DNA from: Martinezella lusitana
GTDB taxonomy: Bacteria; Pseudomonadota; Alphaproteobacteria; Rhizobiales; Rhizobiaceae
Length of the DNA stretch: 64,000 nucleotides
Assembly (NCBI RefSeq): GCF_900094565.1
Contig: NZ_FMAF01000004.1
Location: 62,001-126,000, forward strand
Direction: 5' to 3'
The translations under genes and the position numbers were made by a program. Shown one piece after another: positions 25,886 to 35,059 of this stretch. The notes below the pieces were generated by a model. It worked only from the letters and a program-made list of their open reading frames with translations. It had not been told where the DNA came from and ran no database searches. How positions within the stretch are numbered: the first letter of the stretch is position 1; the number at the start of each line of letters is the position of its first letter.

Positions 25886-26778
25886 GTCGGGCTCCGAAGA
25901 AGAGCGCGGATCCTGCCGAGTCCGGGCATGCCGAACTGATGGAGCCGAACGAAGAGGACGAGCAGGAAGGCGATGTGGCCGCCGATCAGGAAGCCTTGCG
26001 GATGAATCTGGGCGCCGATCGATTGCGCCAGACCGAGAACGATGCCGCCGAGCAGGGTTCCCCATAGCGAGCCGGCGCCACCGATGACAGCCGCTTCGAA
26101 GGCAAACAGCAATTGCGGCCCGCCCGAATAGGGATTGAAGGTCGCCCGCATCGCCAGGAATGCGCCGGCGATGCCGACCGTGACCATGGTGATCGCGGTC
26201 GCAACCGCGTTGACCCTACGGGCATCGATACCGACAAGCCCTGCGGTATCCGGATCTTCCGCCGTGGCCCGGATCGAACGGCCGAGCGCGAAACGGCTGA
26301 GGAAGAACTGAAGGCCACCGAGGATGACGATGGCGGTCACCATCATCAGCACGGCAAGCTTGCCGACGAAGATATGGCCGGGCAATTGCCAGGAGGCATA
26401 GGAGAGATTGCCGATGAACGGCGCGAGTGAGCGCGTGTCGGCTCCGAACTGTTCGAACAGCAGATTGTCGATCACGATCGACAGACCGAAGGTCGTCAGG
26501 ATCGGCAGCAGCGTGCCGCCGCGCGCGCTGCGCTCCAGCACGAACCTCTGCAACAGCCAGCCAAGCATGGCCATGACGGGCAGTACGATCAGCAGGCCGG
26601 CAAAGGGTGGGATCGCGAGTTTGGACGCCAGCAGCCAAAGACCGTAGGCGGCAACGACGGCAAGACTGCCATGCGCGAGATTGATGATGCGCATGACCGA
26701 GAACATAAAGGACAGTCCGCAGGCGATGACGGCGTAGTAGCCGCCGAGCAGGACGCCTTGAAGCAAGGTGTTGATCAC
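25882..26778 (-). CDS. Branched-chain-type ABC transporter permease (LivH-like)
   Basis: A 298-residue permease starting with GTG, with AAAGGAG ahead of it, whose start overlaps the ATPase gene stop (GTGA). The N-terminus 'LLQGVLLGGYYAVIACGLSF' and the block 'MRIINLAHGSLAVVAAYG' are the LivH signature; 'RATAEDPDTAGLVGIDARRV' is the cytoplasmic loop that contacts the ATPase. It forms the channel with the LivM-like protein. Substrate is inferred as an aromatic acid from context. Confidence 0.93.
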   Translation of the reverse strand: MINTLLQGVLLGGYYAVIACGLSFMFSVMRIINLAHGSLAVVAAYGLWLLASKLAIPPFAGLLIVLPVMAMLGWLLQRFVLERSARGGTLLPILTTFGLSIVIDNLLFEQFGADTRSLAPFIGNLSYASWQLPGHIFVGKLAVLMMVTAIVILGGLQFFLSRFALGRSIRATAEDPDTAGLVGIDARRVNAVATAITMVTVGIAGAFLAMRATFNPYSGGPQLLFAFEAAVIGGAGSLWGTLLGGIVLGLAQSIGAQIHPQGFLIGGHIAFLLVLFVRLHQFGMPGLGRIRALLRSPT

Positions 26779-27503
26779 GACGCGCTCCTTTCAGCGGTTG
26801 CCCGATGCAGTCCGAAATAGGCCCGGGTGACATCCTCGCGCGTCACGCCGGCTGCCGGCCTGTCGAGCACGATGCGGCCTTCGAGCATGCAGATGACACG
26901 GCTTGCGACGCTCATTGCCCGCGTCAGATCCTGTTCGACGAGAATAATCGTCGTGCCCGACGACAATAGGCTTTGCAGCTGCTGATAGACGCGGTCGACC
27001 ACCAGCGGCGACAGGCCGAGCGATACTTCGTCAAGCAGCAGAATGTCGGGATTGCTCATCAGCGCCCGGCCGATCGCGGTCGCCTGCTGCTCGCCCCCGG
27101 AGAGATGTCCGGTCTTGGCATGGCGGCGCGGCTTCAGGTTCGGAAAGGCGTCGAAGACCCGCTCGACCGTCCACTCCCCCTTGCGGCCGGCGCTTTTGCC
27201 GAGCAGCAGATTTTCCTCCACCGTCATCTGCGAAAACAGCCGCCGTCCCTCCGGCACCAGGGCAATGCCCCTGACGATGCGCTTGTGTGAGGGAACGGCG
27301 GTGACATCCTCGCCGTCGAGAAGGATCTGGCCGCCGGCCGGAAGATGAGCACCGGCGATGGAGCGCAGCAATGTCGTCTTGCCGGCGCCATTGGCACCCA
27401 CGAGCGCGAGCACGTCGCCCTTGGCAAGGTCGAAGCTCACGCCGCGCACCGCCTGCAACAGACCATGGCGAACATCCAGATCTCGAATGGAAAGCGTGCT
27501 CAT
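26775..27503 (-). CDS. Branched-chain-type ABC transporter ATPase (LivF-like)
   Basis: A 242-residue ATPase: Walker A 'GANGAGKTT' near residue 36, signature 'HLSGGEQQATAIGRAL' and Walker B 'ILLLDEVSLGLSP', all in the LivF form. It overlaps the LivG-like gene upstream and the LivH-like gene downstream by four bases each. With the LivG-like subunit it makes the heterodimeric motor of the importer. Confidence 0.93.
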   Translation of the reverse strand: MSTLSIRDLDVRHGLLQAVRGVSFDLAKGDVLALVGANGAGKTTLLRSIAGAHLPAGGQILLDGEDVTAVPSHKRIVRGIALVPEGRRLFSQMTVEENLLLGKSAGRKGEWTVERVFDAFPNLKPRRHAKTGHLSGGEQQATAIGRALMSNPDILLLDEVSLGLSPLVVDRVYQQLQSLLSSGTTIILVEQDLTRAMSVASRVICMLEGRIVLDRPAAGVTREDVTRAYFGLHRATAERSAS

Positions 27504-28252
27504 ACGGGCGCTCCTCCAAGATAGGCGCGCACGACTTCGGCATCGCTCATGACAGTCTTCGGATTGCCGTCGGCAATAATCTTGCCGGCATCCATGCAGA
27601 TCAACCGTTCGACGACCTGCAGCAAGATATGGACGATATGCTCGATCCAGACGATGCCGATGCCGCGGCGGCGCAATTCGAGAATGGTCTCCACCAGCTC
27701 ACTCGCCTCGCCATCGGTCAGCCCGCCGCCGATCTCGTCGAGCAGCAGCAGCCGTGGGCCGGTCGCAAGCGCCCTGGCAAGCTCCAGGCGCTTGCGATCG
27801 AGCAGGCCAAGCGTATCGGCGCGGCGATTGGCAACGCCGAGCATGCCGCAAAGCCGCAGGGAATCGACGACGCGTCCATAGGCCTCGTCGCGACCGGATG
27901 TCTTGCCGTGCGAAGCAGCGACAAAGACGTTCTCGAACGTCGTCATGCCGCTGAAGGGCTTCGGGATCTGGTGTGTCCTGACGAGACCGGAGCGGCAGCG
28001 GTCGGCCGCCGTCAGCGCCGTGACGTTCTGTCCGCCGAAGGTGATGGTTCCGGCATTCGGTGGAAATGCACCGGCCAGCACGCTGAGAAGCGTCGTCTTG
28101 CCAGCCCCGTTCGGGCCGACGATGCCAACGGCATCGCCATCGCCCATTGAAAAATCGAGATTTTCCAGAACCACAAGCGCCCCGAAGCGCTTGTGGATCC
28201 CCTTGGCCGCCAGAAAGTCCTGTCCCGGCCGCTGTTGCTCTTTGACCTGCAC
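27500..28252 (-). CDS. Branched-chain-type ABC transporter ATPase (LivG-like)
   Basis: A 250-residue ATPase starting with GTG. Walker A 'GPNGAGKTT' near residue 46, and Walker B 'LLLLDEIGGGLT' near residue 170. The signature motif is unusual: the expected LSGG is replaced by 'LGLLDRKRLELARAL', as in some aromatic-acid HAAT ATPases. That weakens canonical ATP-site chemistry on one face of the heterodimer. The gene starts seven bases after the binding-protein gene and overlaps the LivF-like gene. Confidence 0.9.
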   Translation of the reverse strand: MQVKEQQRPGQDFLAAKGIHKRFGALVVLENLDFSMGDGDAVGIVGPNGAGKTTLLSVLAGAFPPNAGTITFGGQNVTALTAADRCRSGLVRTHQIPKPFSGMTTFENVFVAASHGKTSGRDEAYGRVVDSLRLCGMLGVANRRADTLGLLDRKRLELARALATGPRLLLLDEIGGGLTDGEASELVETILELRRRGIGIVWIEHIVHILLQVVERLICMDAGKIIADGNPKTVMSDAEVVRAYLGGAPV

Positions 28253-28259
28253 GATGCCG

Positions 28260-29573
28260 TTACCCGTTGTAAGCGATGAGTTTGGCGCCGACGGGCACGT
28301 TCGGATCGGTAGCGTGCTCGGTCACGACATAGTCGAGTGCGAATTTCGAGCCGGCCGGCGCCTTGACCCATTGCGTGCCGATGATCGGCCCCGGAGAGAC
28401 GTTGGCGACTGGGCCGCTGGTGAAATCCACCTTGCCGGCGATCGTCGTGGTCTTCAGCGTGCTCATCGCCTTGGCAACCGCTGCCTTGCTCTTGACGTCG
28501 GACGCTGCCTTCAGCACATCGAAGCCGGCGTCGAGCAGCGACAGGCTGGCGCCGAGCTGCTGCGTCCACTGCTTGCCGCTTGCCGCCTCATAGCCATCGG
28601 CCAGCTCATTGCCGGAAACACCCGTCAGCGACGACTTGTAAGGAAAGGCCTTGTGCCAATAGGCGGCGCTGCTGACGTTCATGCCGAGGTCGCCCAGCGC
28701 CTCAATGTCAGATGGAAAGAGGCCTGTTTTGGCAACCTGGCAGATCTTGATCTGCTGGGTAAGACCCTGCTGCGCCGCCTGCCGCCAGAAGGCTGCGAAA
28801 TCCGGCGGGATCGGGAAGCTGTTGAAGATCTCCACGCCCTCCTGCCGGAAGAGCGCGATCTGCGAGGAGAAGTCGGTCGTTCCGGTTTCATAGGCACCGG
28901 GGTCGACGATGGTGAAGCCCGCCTTGGCAAGCGCCGGTGCCAGATTGGCGCGGATCGCGTTGCCGTCGGCATCGTTCGGATACATGACGCCGACCTTCTT
29001 GTTGGTCTCGATGAGGTTCCACTGCGAAATATAGGTCTTGAGGAATTCACCGACGCCGAAGCCGAAGTGATAGGTCCACTTGAACGGCGACGGCGCGCCG
29101 GGCTTGGCGCCACGGCCGAAATACCAGGCCTCCCACGGCATGACCGTCGACAGGCAGGGCACGCCCGCCGCCTCGCAGGCATCGGCGACTGGATTGATCG
29201 TCTCCGGCGTCGAGACCGCCAGCATCAGATCGACAGCCTGATTGTTGATCAGGTCCTTCGCCAATTGCCCGGCGCGCGACGGATCGGATTGCGTGTCGCG
29301 ATCGAGGATTTCCACCTTCCACGTCTTGCCGCCGGCCTGCAATCCGCCTGCCAGCGCCTTGCGCGCCAACTCCAGAACGTAGCCGTCCGTCTCACCGAAG
29401 CCACCAAGCGGTCCCGTGCGGGGGCTGATGAAGCCGACCTTCAGCGTATCGTCGGCGGCAAATGCCGACCGTCCGCCGAAGGCCAGCGCGGCGGTGCCCG
29501 CTGCCGTGGCGGTCATGAATCTGCGACGCGTCAGTGCGGCGCCGGATATAGGTCTGTTGAAATTACCAGTCAT
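28260..29573 (-). CDS. Branched-chain-type ABC transporter substrate-binding protein
   Basis: A 437-residue periplasmic binding protein (type 1 fold, Peripla_BP_6). The start at 29573 has a GGGAGGA site; the longer frame upstream is a shadow of the next gene. The N-terminus is a twin-arginine signal ('LTRRRFMTA', residues about 15-23, then a hydrophobic stretch ending near 'AFA-ADD'), so it may be exported folded by Tat. The mature start 'DTLKVGFISPRTGPLGGFGE' is typical. It gives the importer its specificity; with the CoA ligase and lyase nearby, hydroxycinnamates or related phenolics are the best guess. Confidence 0.93.
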   Translation of the reverse strand: MTGNFNRPISGAALTRRRFMTATAAGTAALAFGGRSAFAADDTLKVGFISPRTGPLGGFGETDGYVLELARKALAGGLQAGGKTWKVEILDRDTQSDPSRAGQLAKDLINNQAVDLMLAVSTPETINPVADACEAAGVPCLSTVMPWEAWYFGRGAKPGAPSPFKWTYHFGFGVGEFLKTYISQWNLIETNKKVGVMYPNDADGNAIRANLAPALAKAGFTIVDPGAYETGTTDFSSQIALFRQEGVEIFNSFPIPPDFAAFWRQAAQQGLTQQIKICQVAKTGLFPSDIEALGDLGMNVSSAAYWHKAFPYKSSLTGVSGNELADGYEAASGKQWTQQLGASLSLLDAGFDVLKAASDVKSKAAVAKAMSTLKTTTIAGKVDFTSGPVANVSPGPIIGTQWVKAPAGSKFALDYVVTEHATDPNVPVGAKLIAYNG

Positions 29574-29652
29574 GAAATAGTCCTCCCTTTTTTGTCGGAG
29601 CCCTCTTACTCCGCATGCCTTTGTCTTTGCCGACCTGCCGTCTTGCGACCGT

Positions 29653-31104
29653 TCAGATCGGATACTCCCGTTTGCCGGATGCAAGCGTGATCCAGCGCAA
29701 CTCGGTGAATTCATCGATGGCCGCCTTGCCGCCGAAGCGGCCGTAGCCGCTCGATTTGACACCGCCGAACGGCATTTGCGGCTCATCCGCGACAGTTGCC
29801 TCGTTGATGTGGCAAATGCCGGTCTCGATGCGCCTTGCGACTGAAAGTGCCTGATTGATGTCGCGGCTGAACACCGCCGATGACAGGCCATATTCATTGT
29901 CGTTGGCGACCGTCACAGCCTCATCGACGCTGTCGACCCGGATGATGGCGGCGAGCGGTCCGAAACTCTCCTCGCGGTAAATCCGCATCGCCGGCGTCAC
30001 GTGATCGATGATCGTGGCATCGATCTGCGTGCCCCGCGCCTGGCCGCCACAAACCACGACTGCACCCTTCTGCATCGCATCCTCCACCAGCGCACGAACA
30101 CGTCTGGCGGCCTCCGCGCTGATCATCGTGCCGAGCGGTGTATTGCCGTCGAGTGGATTGCCGGCAACGAGCGTCTCGGCCTTCACCCTGAACTTCTCGA
30201 CGAATTCGTCGGCAATCTCCTCCATGAGGATGATGCGCTCGGTCGACATGCAGATCTGGCCCTGGTTCATGAAGGCGCCGAAGGCGGCGGCGCGCACCGC
30301 CTCGTCGATATCGGCGTCGGCGAGCACGATGAACGGCGCCTTGCCGCCAAGCTCCAGCAGGCAACGCTTAAGGTGGCGTGCTGAAGCCTCGGCAACGAGG
30401 CGCCCGACACGCGTCGAGCCGGTGAAATTGATCCGGCGCACGGCCGGATGTGCAATCAAGGCTTCAACAATCGCGGCCGCATCCTTCGGCGCGTTGGTGA
30501 TGACGTTGACGACACCGGGCGGGAAGCCTGCCTCACGCAGGACCTCGCCGATCAGGCAATGAGTCCTGGGGCAGAGTTCGGATGCCTTCAGAATGACGGT
30601 ATTGCCGCAGGCTAGCGGCATGGCGATGGCGCGCACGCCAAGGATGATCGGCGCATTCCACGGGGCGATCCCGAGGCAGACCCCGGCCGGCTGACGCACC
30701 GCCATGGCAAGGCTGCCCGGCTCGCTGGAAGGAATGATCTCGCCGGCGACCTGTGTCGTCATGGCAGCTGCCTCGCGCAGCATGTCGGCGCCGAGACCGC
30801 AATTAATCCTCGCCCAAAGCGCGGTCGCGCCGGTCTCGCCGACCATTGCTTCGACAAAGTCGGCTGCGCGAGCGGTCAGAATGTCCGCAGCTTTGTTCAG
30901 AAGCGTGCGCCGTTCGCCCGGCCCGGTCTGCGACCACACGGGAAAGGCGGCCGCTGCGGCGCAGGCGGCGCGGGCAGCGTCTGCCGCCGAAGCGGCCGGC
31001 GCGATGGTCGCGACATCGCCGGTCGCCGGATCGACGCGCTCGAAGGTGGATGCATCAGACGCATCCAGCGTTTCGTCATCGATCAGCAGTTTTGCCACGA
31101 ACAT
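29653..31104 (-). CDS. Aldehyde dehydrogenase, second vanillin-dehydrogenase-like paralogue
   Basis: A 483-residue aldehyde dehydrogenase very similar to the one at 22567. E251 ('LLELGGKAP') and C285 ('NQGQICMSTER') are the catalytic pair. The ATG at 31104 is chosen because the protein then aligns end to end with its paralogue; ATGs at 31131 and 31143 are possible, and none has a strong ribosome site. It is the first gene of the (-) operon that continues with the importer, the SDR and the other dehydrogenase. Two dehydrogenases may divide work between coniferaldehyde and benzaldehyde-type substrates. Confidence 0.9.
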   Translation of the reverse strand: MFVAKLLIDDETLDASDASTFERVDPATGDVATIAPAASAADAARAACAAAAAFPVWSQTGPGERRTLLNKAADILTARAADFVEAMVGETGATALWARINCGLGADMLREAAAMTTQVAGEIIPSSEPGSLAMAVRQPAGVCLGIAPWNAPIILGVRAIAMPLACGNTVILKASELCPRTHCLIGEVLREAGFPPGVVNVITNAPKDAAAIVEALIAHPAVRRINFTGSTRVGRLVAEASARHLKRCLLELGGKAPFIVLADADIDEAVRAAAFGAFMNQGQICMSTERIILMEEIADEFVEKFRVKAETLVAGNPLDGNTPLGTMISAEAARRVRALVEDAMQKGAVVVCGGQARGTQIDATIIDHVTPAMRIYREESFGPLAAIIRVDSVDEAVTVANDNEYGLSSAVFSRDINQALSVARRIETGICHINEATVADEPQMPFGGVKSSGYGRFGGKAAIDEFTELRWITLASGKREYPI

Positions 31105-31302
31105 GCGATCATCCGCTCTTTGGCAGGCCATGCCTGCAGTCATCCAAAATGGGAGAAAGCGCGCATGGTCGAGCGCCGCCGGGATGCAGCCGCAACAACC
31201 ATATCTTTTGCGTGGAGACCTCCTCCCAAAGGCTCATGAGAAGAGATTACGTCGTTGCGACGAGGATTGAATGCGATTTTCTGGGTTAATATTGCAAATA
31301 TC

Positions 31303-31316
31303 TGGCAATCATGCCA
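31303..31316. promoter_or_regulatory. Short dyad in the dehydrogenase/AraC divergent region
   Basis: TGGCA (31303-31307), ATCA, TGCCA (31312-31316) is a perfect dyad, overlapped by ATTGC (31291-31295) and GCAAT (31305-31309). It lies in the 244-base region between the aldehyde dehydrogenase and the AraC-type regulator, about 33 bases before the regulator start. Could be a binding site for that regulator; short and unproven. Confidence 0.3.
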
Positions 31317-31348
31317 CGTTCTCGTCATGCCATGCGAAGGAGGACTCG

Positions 31349-32248
31349 TTGGTTTTCGACAGCGGCATCCATCTTCATGCGCGCGGAGATTGGCACGAGC
31401 CCTCGCTGACACCTCGCACGATCCGTTTCCAAAAGGGCCTCTACGCCCAATTCCACCACCTTTTCCTGCTGCAGGTGGGGACAGCAAAACTTATTCTCGA
31501 GGGCGAAGACCAAAGGGCTTTTCTTGGGCCGACCATTGCTTATCTGCCGCCGCAGTCGCACTGCGAGCTGCATATGGCGGCCGGTGCTGCCGGTTTCATC
31601 ATCGGCGCCTCGCCGCAGATCGTGGTCGACGCGATCGGAGACCGGGCGGAATCCTACGCGCTCAGAATCTTCAGCGAACAGCCCTGGTTCATGGCCGCGC
31701 CGGATGCCGATGCCGTCGGTGAGGCGCAGCCGCTCGTCGCCGGCTTCGTTCGGGAGCTTGGCGATCCCTCCCGGGCGTCATGGATGGCGATCTCGGCCTA
31801 TATGCGCCTGATCCTGATGGCGCTTTGGCGGGCAGGCGGCGCGGAAACAGCCGAACAGCGCGGGCGCGGCGGCGGCGCATCGATCCTGCAGAGATATCGG
31901 CAATTGGTGGAGACCTGGTTCCGCCAGCATCGGCCGATGACGGACTATGCCCGCGAACTCGGCGTGACCACCGATCGCCTGCATTCCATCTGCCGCAGCG
32001 CGCTTGGCCGCTCCCCCGTGCAGCTGCTGCACGAGCGGGTGGTGCAGGAAGCGAAATTGCGGCTGGAGCGCTCGGCCCGCACAGTCCAGGAGATTTCCGA
32101 CGGCCTCGGCTTTCGTGACCCCACCTATTTCAGCCACTTCTTCAAGAAGAAGACGGGCTTCTCGCCGGCAACCTATCGCGACTTCGCCCGCAGGAGCGAA
32201 GTCGCGGAAAGCCATGTCCTGTCGTCGGGCTATGCAGATTGGCCGTAA
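31349..32248 (+). CDS. AraC-family regulator
   Basis: A 299-residue regulator. The start chosen is TTG at 31349, because AAGGAGGA ends four bases before it; the ATG at 31271 has no ribosome site and would place the divergent-region dyad inside the gene. An N-terminal sensing domain (to about residue 175) is followed by two helix-turn-helix units ('MTDYARELGVTTDRLHSICR' and 'VQEISDGLGFRDPTYFSHFFKKKTGFSPATYR', cited in part). This is the domain order of activators of aromatic-acid genes. Divergent from the importer operon, it is the likely activator of it. Confidence 0.88.
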   Translation: MVFDSGIHLHARGDWHEPSLTPRTIRFQKGLYAQFHHLFLLQVGTAKLILEGEDQRAFLGPTIAYLPPQSHCELHMAAGAAGFIIGASPQIVVDAIGDRAESYALRIFSEQPWFMAAPDADAVGEAQPLVAGFVRELGDPSRASWMAISAYMRLILMALWRAGGAETAEQRGRGGGASILQRYRQLVETWFRQHRPMTDYARELGVTTDRLHSICRSALGRSPVQLLHERVVQEAKLRLERSARTVQEISDGLGFRDPTYFSHFFKKKTGFSPATYRDFARRSEVAESHVLSSGYADWP

Positions 32249-32261
32249 CGACAGCCTGTCG

Positions 32262-33482
32262 TCAGACGATCAGCCCCTTCATCGGCAGGACATGATCGGA
32301 CCCGGGAAAGACGTCGCGGGTCAATACAACAGGCGAAGCACCGAGCAGATCGACGGCGATGCCCTTGATCACCGCGCGCAGGTCGGTCGTGGCGGCAAGA
32401 TCGCGGCCATCGCGCAATTGCGCCTGCTTGAGGCCGGGCCAGTCGGCGATCACCCGGCCGCCCTTGATGGCACCACCGGCGAGAAAGGCAGTCGTGCCGG
32501 TGCCATGATCCGTACCCTCGGTGCCATTCACCTGCGCCGTGCGGCCGAACTCGGTCGCAACGACGATCGCGGTATCCTTCCAGGAGGGGCCGAGTTCTTG
32601 CTGGAACGCCGCCAACGCATTGTCGAGACCCACAAGCAGCTTGTTCAGCCGATCCACCTCGCCGGCATGGGTGTCCCATCCTTCGAAGGCGAGTGCGGCA
32701 ACACGCGGGCCATCATCCTGCGCCAGCAGGCGCGCGGCGCCCCTCGCCATCTGCTCCATCCCGGTGGGATCGCCTGGGCCGCCTCGTGCCTTCACGTCGA
32801 GGCCGGCTGCGATCTTGCCGGCGGAGATGCCCTCCGCGAGGATCTTCGCGAACAAGGGATCGGTGTGGCTGTAGAGATCCATAAGGCGCGGCGGCAGGTC
32901 CTCGCTGACGGGTTGCAAGTTGGACGGCGACCAGCCCAGCACCGGCGCCTTGCCACGAATGACTAGCGGTGCGTTCGCGCCGACCGACAATCCACGGATG
33001 GCAGATGAACCGGGCGAGACCTTGCCCCCTTTGGGAAGGCCTTCCAGCATGCGGTTCAACCAGCCGGAATCGACGCGGCCTGGAGTTTCATAACCGGATT
33101 CCAGCACATCCTGACCGTCAAAATGCGAGCGGTCGCGATAGGGTGTCGCGCTCGCATGAACGACGACCGCCTGCCCTGCGCGGTAAAGGCCATTAAAGTT
33201 CGGCATCGACGGATGCAGCGCAAAGAAGCTGTCGAGCGGAAGCGCAGCATGAGGACCGCTCGTCGTCATGGCGATCGCCTGGCGAAGCGCTTGATAGTCC
33301 GGATCGCCGACGGGCGGGACGGCCGTCAGGCCATCGAGCGCACCACGCAGGATGATGGTGATGAAGCGCGGATCGCGGCCGCCGGCGGCATGGGCGAAGC
33401 GGGGAATGAAGGCCCAGGCGAACAAGGCGCCGGAAGCACCAAGAACGGCACGGCGGGTGGGAGTCATGAGTTCGCAAGTCAT
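32262..33482 (-). CDS. DUF1501 protein (Tat-exported)
   Basis: A 406-residue protein of the DUF1501 family, related to the alkaline-phosphatase/sulfatase fold. A twin-arginine signal 'TPTRRAVLGASGALFAW' occupies about residues 7-23. Family marks include 'ITIILRGALDGLTAV', 'GWDTHAGE' and 'ATEFGRTAQVNGTEGTDHGTG' (cited in part), with histidine and aspartate residues that could bind metal. Function is unknown. It follows the DUF1800 gene by two bases, a pairing widely seen in bacteria, so the two are taken to act together in the periplasm or at the surface. Confidence 0.9.
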   Translation of the reverse strand: MTCELMTPTRRAVLGASGALFAWAFIPRFAHAAGGRDPRFITIILRGALDGLTAVPPVGDPDYQALRQAIAMTTSGPHAALPLDSFFALHPSMPNFNGLYRAGQAVVVHASATPYRDRSHFDGQDVLESGYETPGRVDSGWLNRMLEGLPKGGKVSPGSSAIRGLSVGANAPLVIRGKAPVLGWSPSNLQPVSEDLPPRLMDLYSHTDPLFAKILAEGISAGKIAAGLDVKARGGPGDPTGMEQMARGAARLLAQDDGPRVAALAFEGWDTHAGEVDRLNKLLVGLDNALAAFQQELGPSWKDTAIVVATEFGRTAQVNGTEGTDHGTGTTAFLAGGAIKGGRVIADWPGLKQAQLRDGRDLAATTDLRAVIKGIAVDLLGASPVVLTRDVFPGSDHVLPMKGLIV

Positions 33483-33484
33483 GG

Positions 33485-34984
33485 TCAGCGCCTTTGAAAT
33501 TCGGGGGAAAGATAGGCGATCGCAAAGCCCTGGTTCCGGGTTTCCGCACGCGATACCGCCTGCAGCGTTTCATTTGAGAGAAGCGGGCCGAGACTGTCCG
33601 AAACGAAGCGCCTTGGATCTCCTTGCGGCGATGCCGCATTGGCGATCATATTGGCGACATCCATCCGCATGCTAAGGCTCTCGCTGGAAGCCCAGACATC
33701 GGCAGTGTCTGCAAAGCCGTTCGGGCCGGCCGGCGCCCAAAACGGTTGGCCCATGGCGGTCAGGGTGCCGAGAATGACATTCGGCTTCGGCGTCTCGCCG
33801 CTGGCCCTCAGAAGAGCGGCCATGAATTCCAGCGGTGAGCGGACCTTGGCAAGCGCCGGGTTCCAAGCCTCTTCAGAGCCGAGCAGGGCGCGATAGACCG
33901 CGGAGAGATCACCATCCGTCTTGGTGAAGGTTGCCGCAACCGTCTGCACGAGCGCCGGCGGCGGCACGTCGGCGATAAAATGCCGGACGAGCTTGGTGGC
34001 GATATGCTGCGCGGTTGCCGGATGGCGGGCAAGGTCACGCAGCGCCTCCCGCCCCTGCCCGACGCCGTTGTCGGCATAGGTCAAGCCGAGCAACGTCTGG
34101 TCGCCCGGCTCGTGGGCAGCCGCGTTGAAGACGAACGTGCCAGGCGTGCCGAGCTTCCCCTCCGCCCGCGCCACCGTCCAGCCGGTGATGATCTTCGCAA
34201 GCGTCGTCACGTCGGTCTGCGTGTAGCCACCATTGACGCCCAGCGTATGCAACTCCAGCGTCTCGCGGGCAAGATTTTCGTTGAGGCCACGCTTCTTGTT
34301 GGCATTGGCCTTCGAATTCGGCCCGATCGACTGCTGGTTGTCGAGATAGCCGAGCATGGCCGGATGGGTTTCGACCGCAAGCAGCATGTCTGAGAACCGC
34401 CCGAAGACATGTGGACGGATAACCTCCCGCTCGAACGCACCGGCAAGAATGTGGCATTCCTCGCTCTTGGAGATCGCGACGGCGAAATGGTTTGCCCAGA
34501 ACATGGCCAGCCGTTCGCCGAAACCGATCAGCGGCTGCCGGATGGTGCCGTTGAAACGTGCATCCGCCTCCGCCAGCAGGATCTGCTGCGGAAGATAGGG
34601 GGCCGAAGGCTTCTCCAGCTTCTCGACCGCCTTGGTCATTGTCGCTGCCATCTCCTGGGCGCCGGGCTGGGCGCTCGTCGAGCCGGGGAGTTGAGGACCC
34701 TGCTGCGGGGCTGGCGCCGGTTTGTCCTGCTGCGGTGTAACGGCCGCAACGGCCTGCTGCCGGGCTTCCTTTCGCTGCTCCTGGAAAGCGTAGAGAGCAA
34801 CGAGAAGATCGGCTGTGGACTGCAATTGCGGCCCGACCGGAACCGGGACGAAGCGTTCGGTGATCTCTTCAAGCAAAGCGCCGCGCGGATCCGACAGGAT
34901 CGACGCGATGCCGTTATGGTCCGCTCCTAGCCCGAACCGGGAAAGAGCGAGCGCGGCATAAACATCATTCGATTGCTGAGCCAT
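33485..34984 (-). CDS. DUF1800 protein
   Basis: A 499-residue protein of the DUF1800 family. The start at 34984 ('MAQQSNDVYAALALSRFGLG') has a GCAGGA site; an ATG at 35011 is possible. Family marks are 'FWANHFAV', 'VIRPHVFGRFSDMLLAV', 'NENLARETLELHTLG' and 'ATKLVRHFIAD'. A Pro/Gln-rich insert at about residues 90-125 looks disordered. No signal peptide is evident. Function is unknown; it is always found with DUF1501 proteins. Here the pair forms the tail of an ECF sigma-factor operon. Confidence 0.88.
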   Translation of the reverse strand: MAQQSNDVYAALALSRFGLGADHNGIASILSDPRGALLEEITERFVPVPVGPQLQSTADLLVALYAFQEQRKEARQQAVAAVTPQQDKPAPAPQQGPQLPGSTSAQPGAQEMAATMTKAVEKLEKPSAPYLPQQILLAEADARFNGTIRQPLIGFGERLAMFWANHFAVAISKSEECHILAGAFEREVIRPHVFGRFSDMLLAVETHPAMLGYLDNQQSIGPNSKANANKKRGLNENLARETLELHTLGVNGGYTQTDVTTLAKIITGWTVARAEGKLGTPGTFVFNAAAHEPGDQTLLGLTYADNGVGQGREALRDLARHPATAQHIATKLVRHFIADVPPPALVQTVAATFTKTDGDLSAVYRALLGSEEAWNPALAKVRSPLEFMAALLRASGETPKPNVILGTLTAMGQPFWAPAGPNGFADTADVWASSESLSMRMDVANMIANAASPQGDPRRFVSDSLGPLLSNETLQAVSRAETRNQGFAIAYLSPEFQRR

Positions 34985-35059
34985 GTTCCTGCCAACTCCT
35001 GCATCAGACATGCTCCTTAAACGCGAGCATCTTTCCGATCCGTCGGTGGGCAAGTGTGA

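Noticed and set aside
31280..31320. Possible sigma-54 promoter on the minus strand (TGGCAT...TTGCC)
   Set aside because: The spacing between the GG and GC elements is too short for the -24/-12 pattern.
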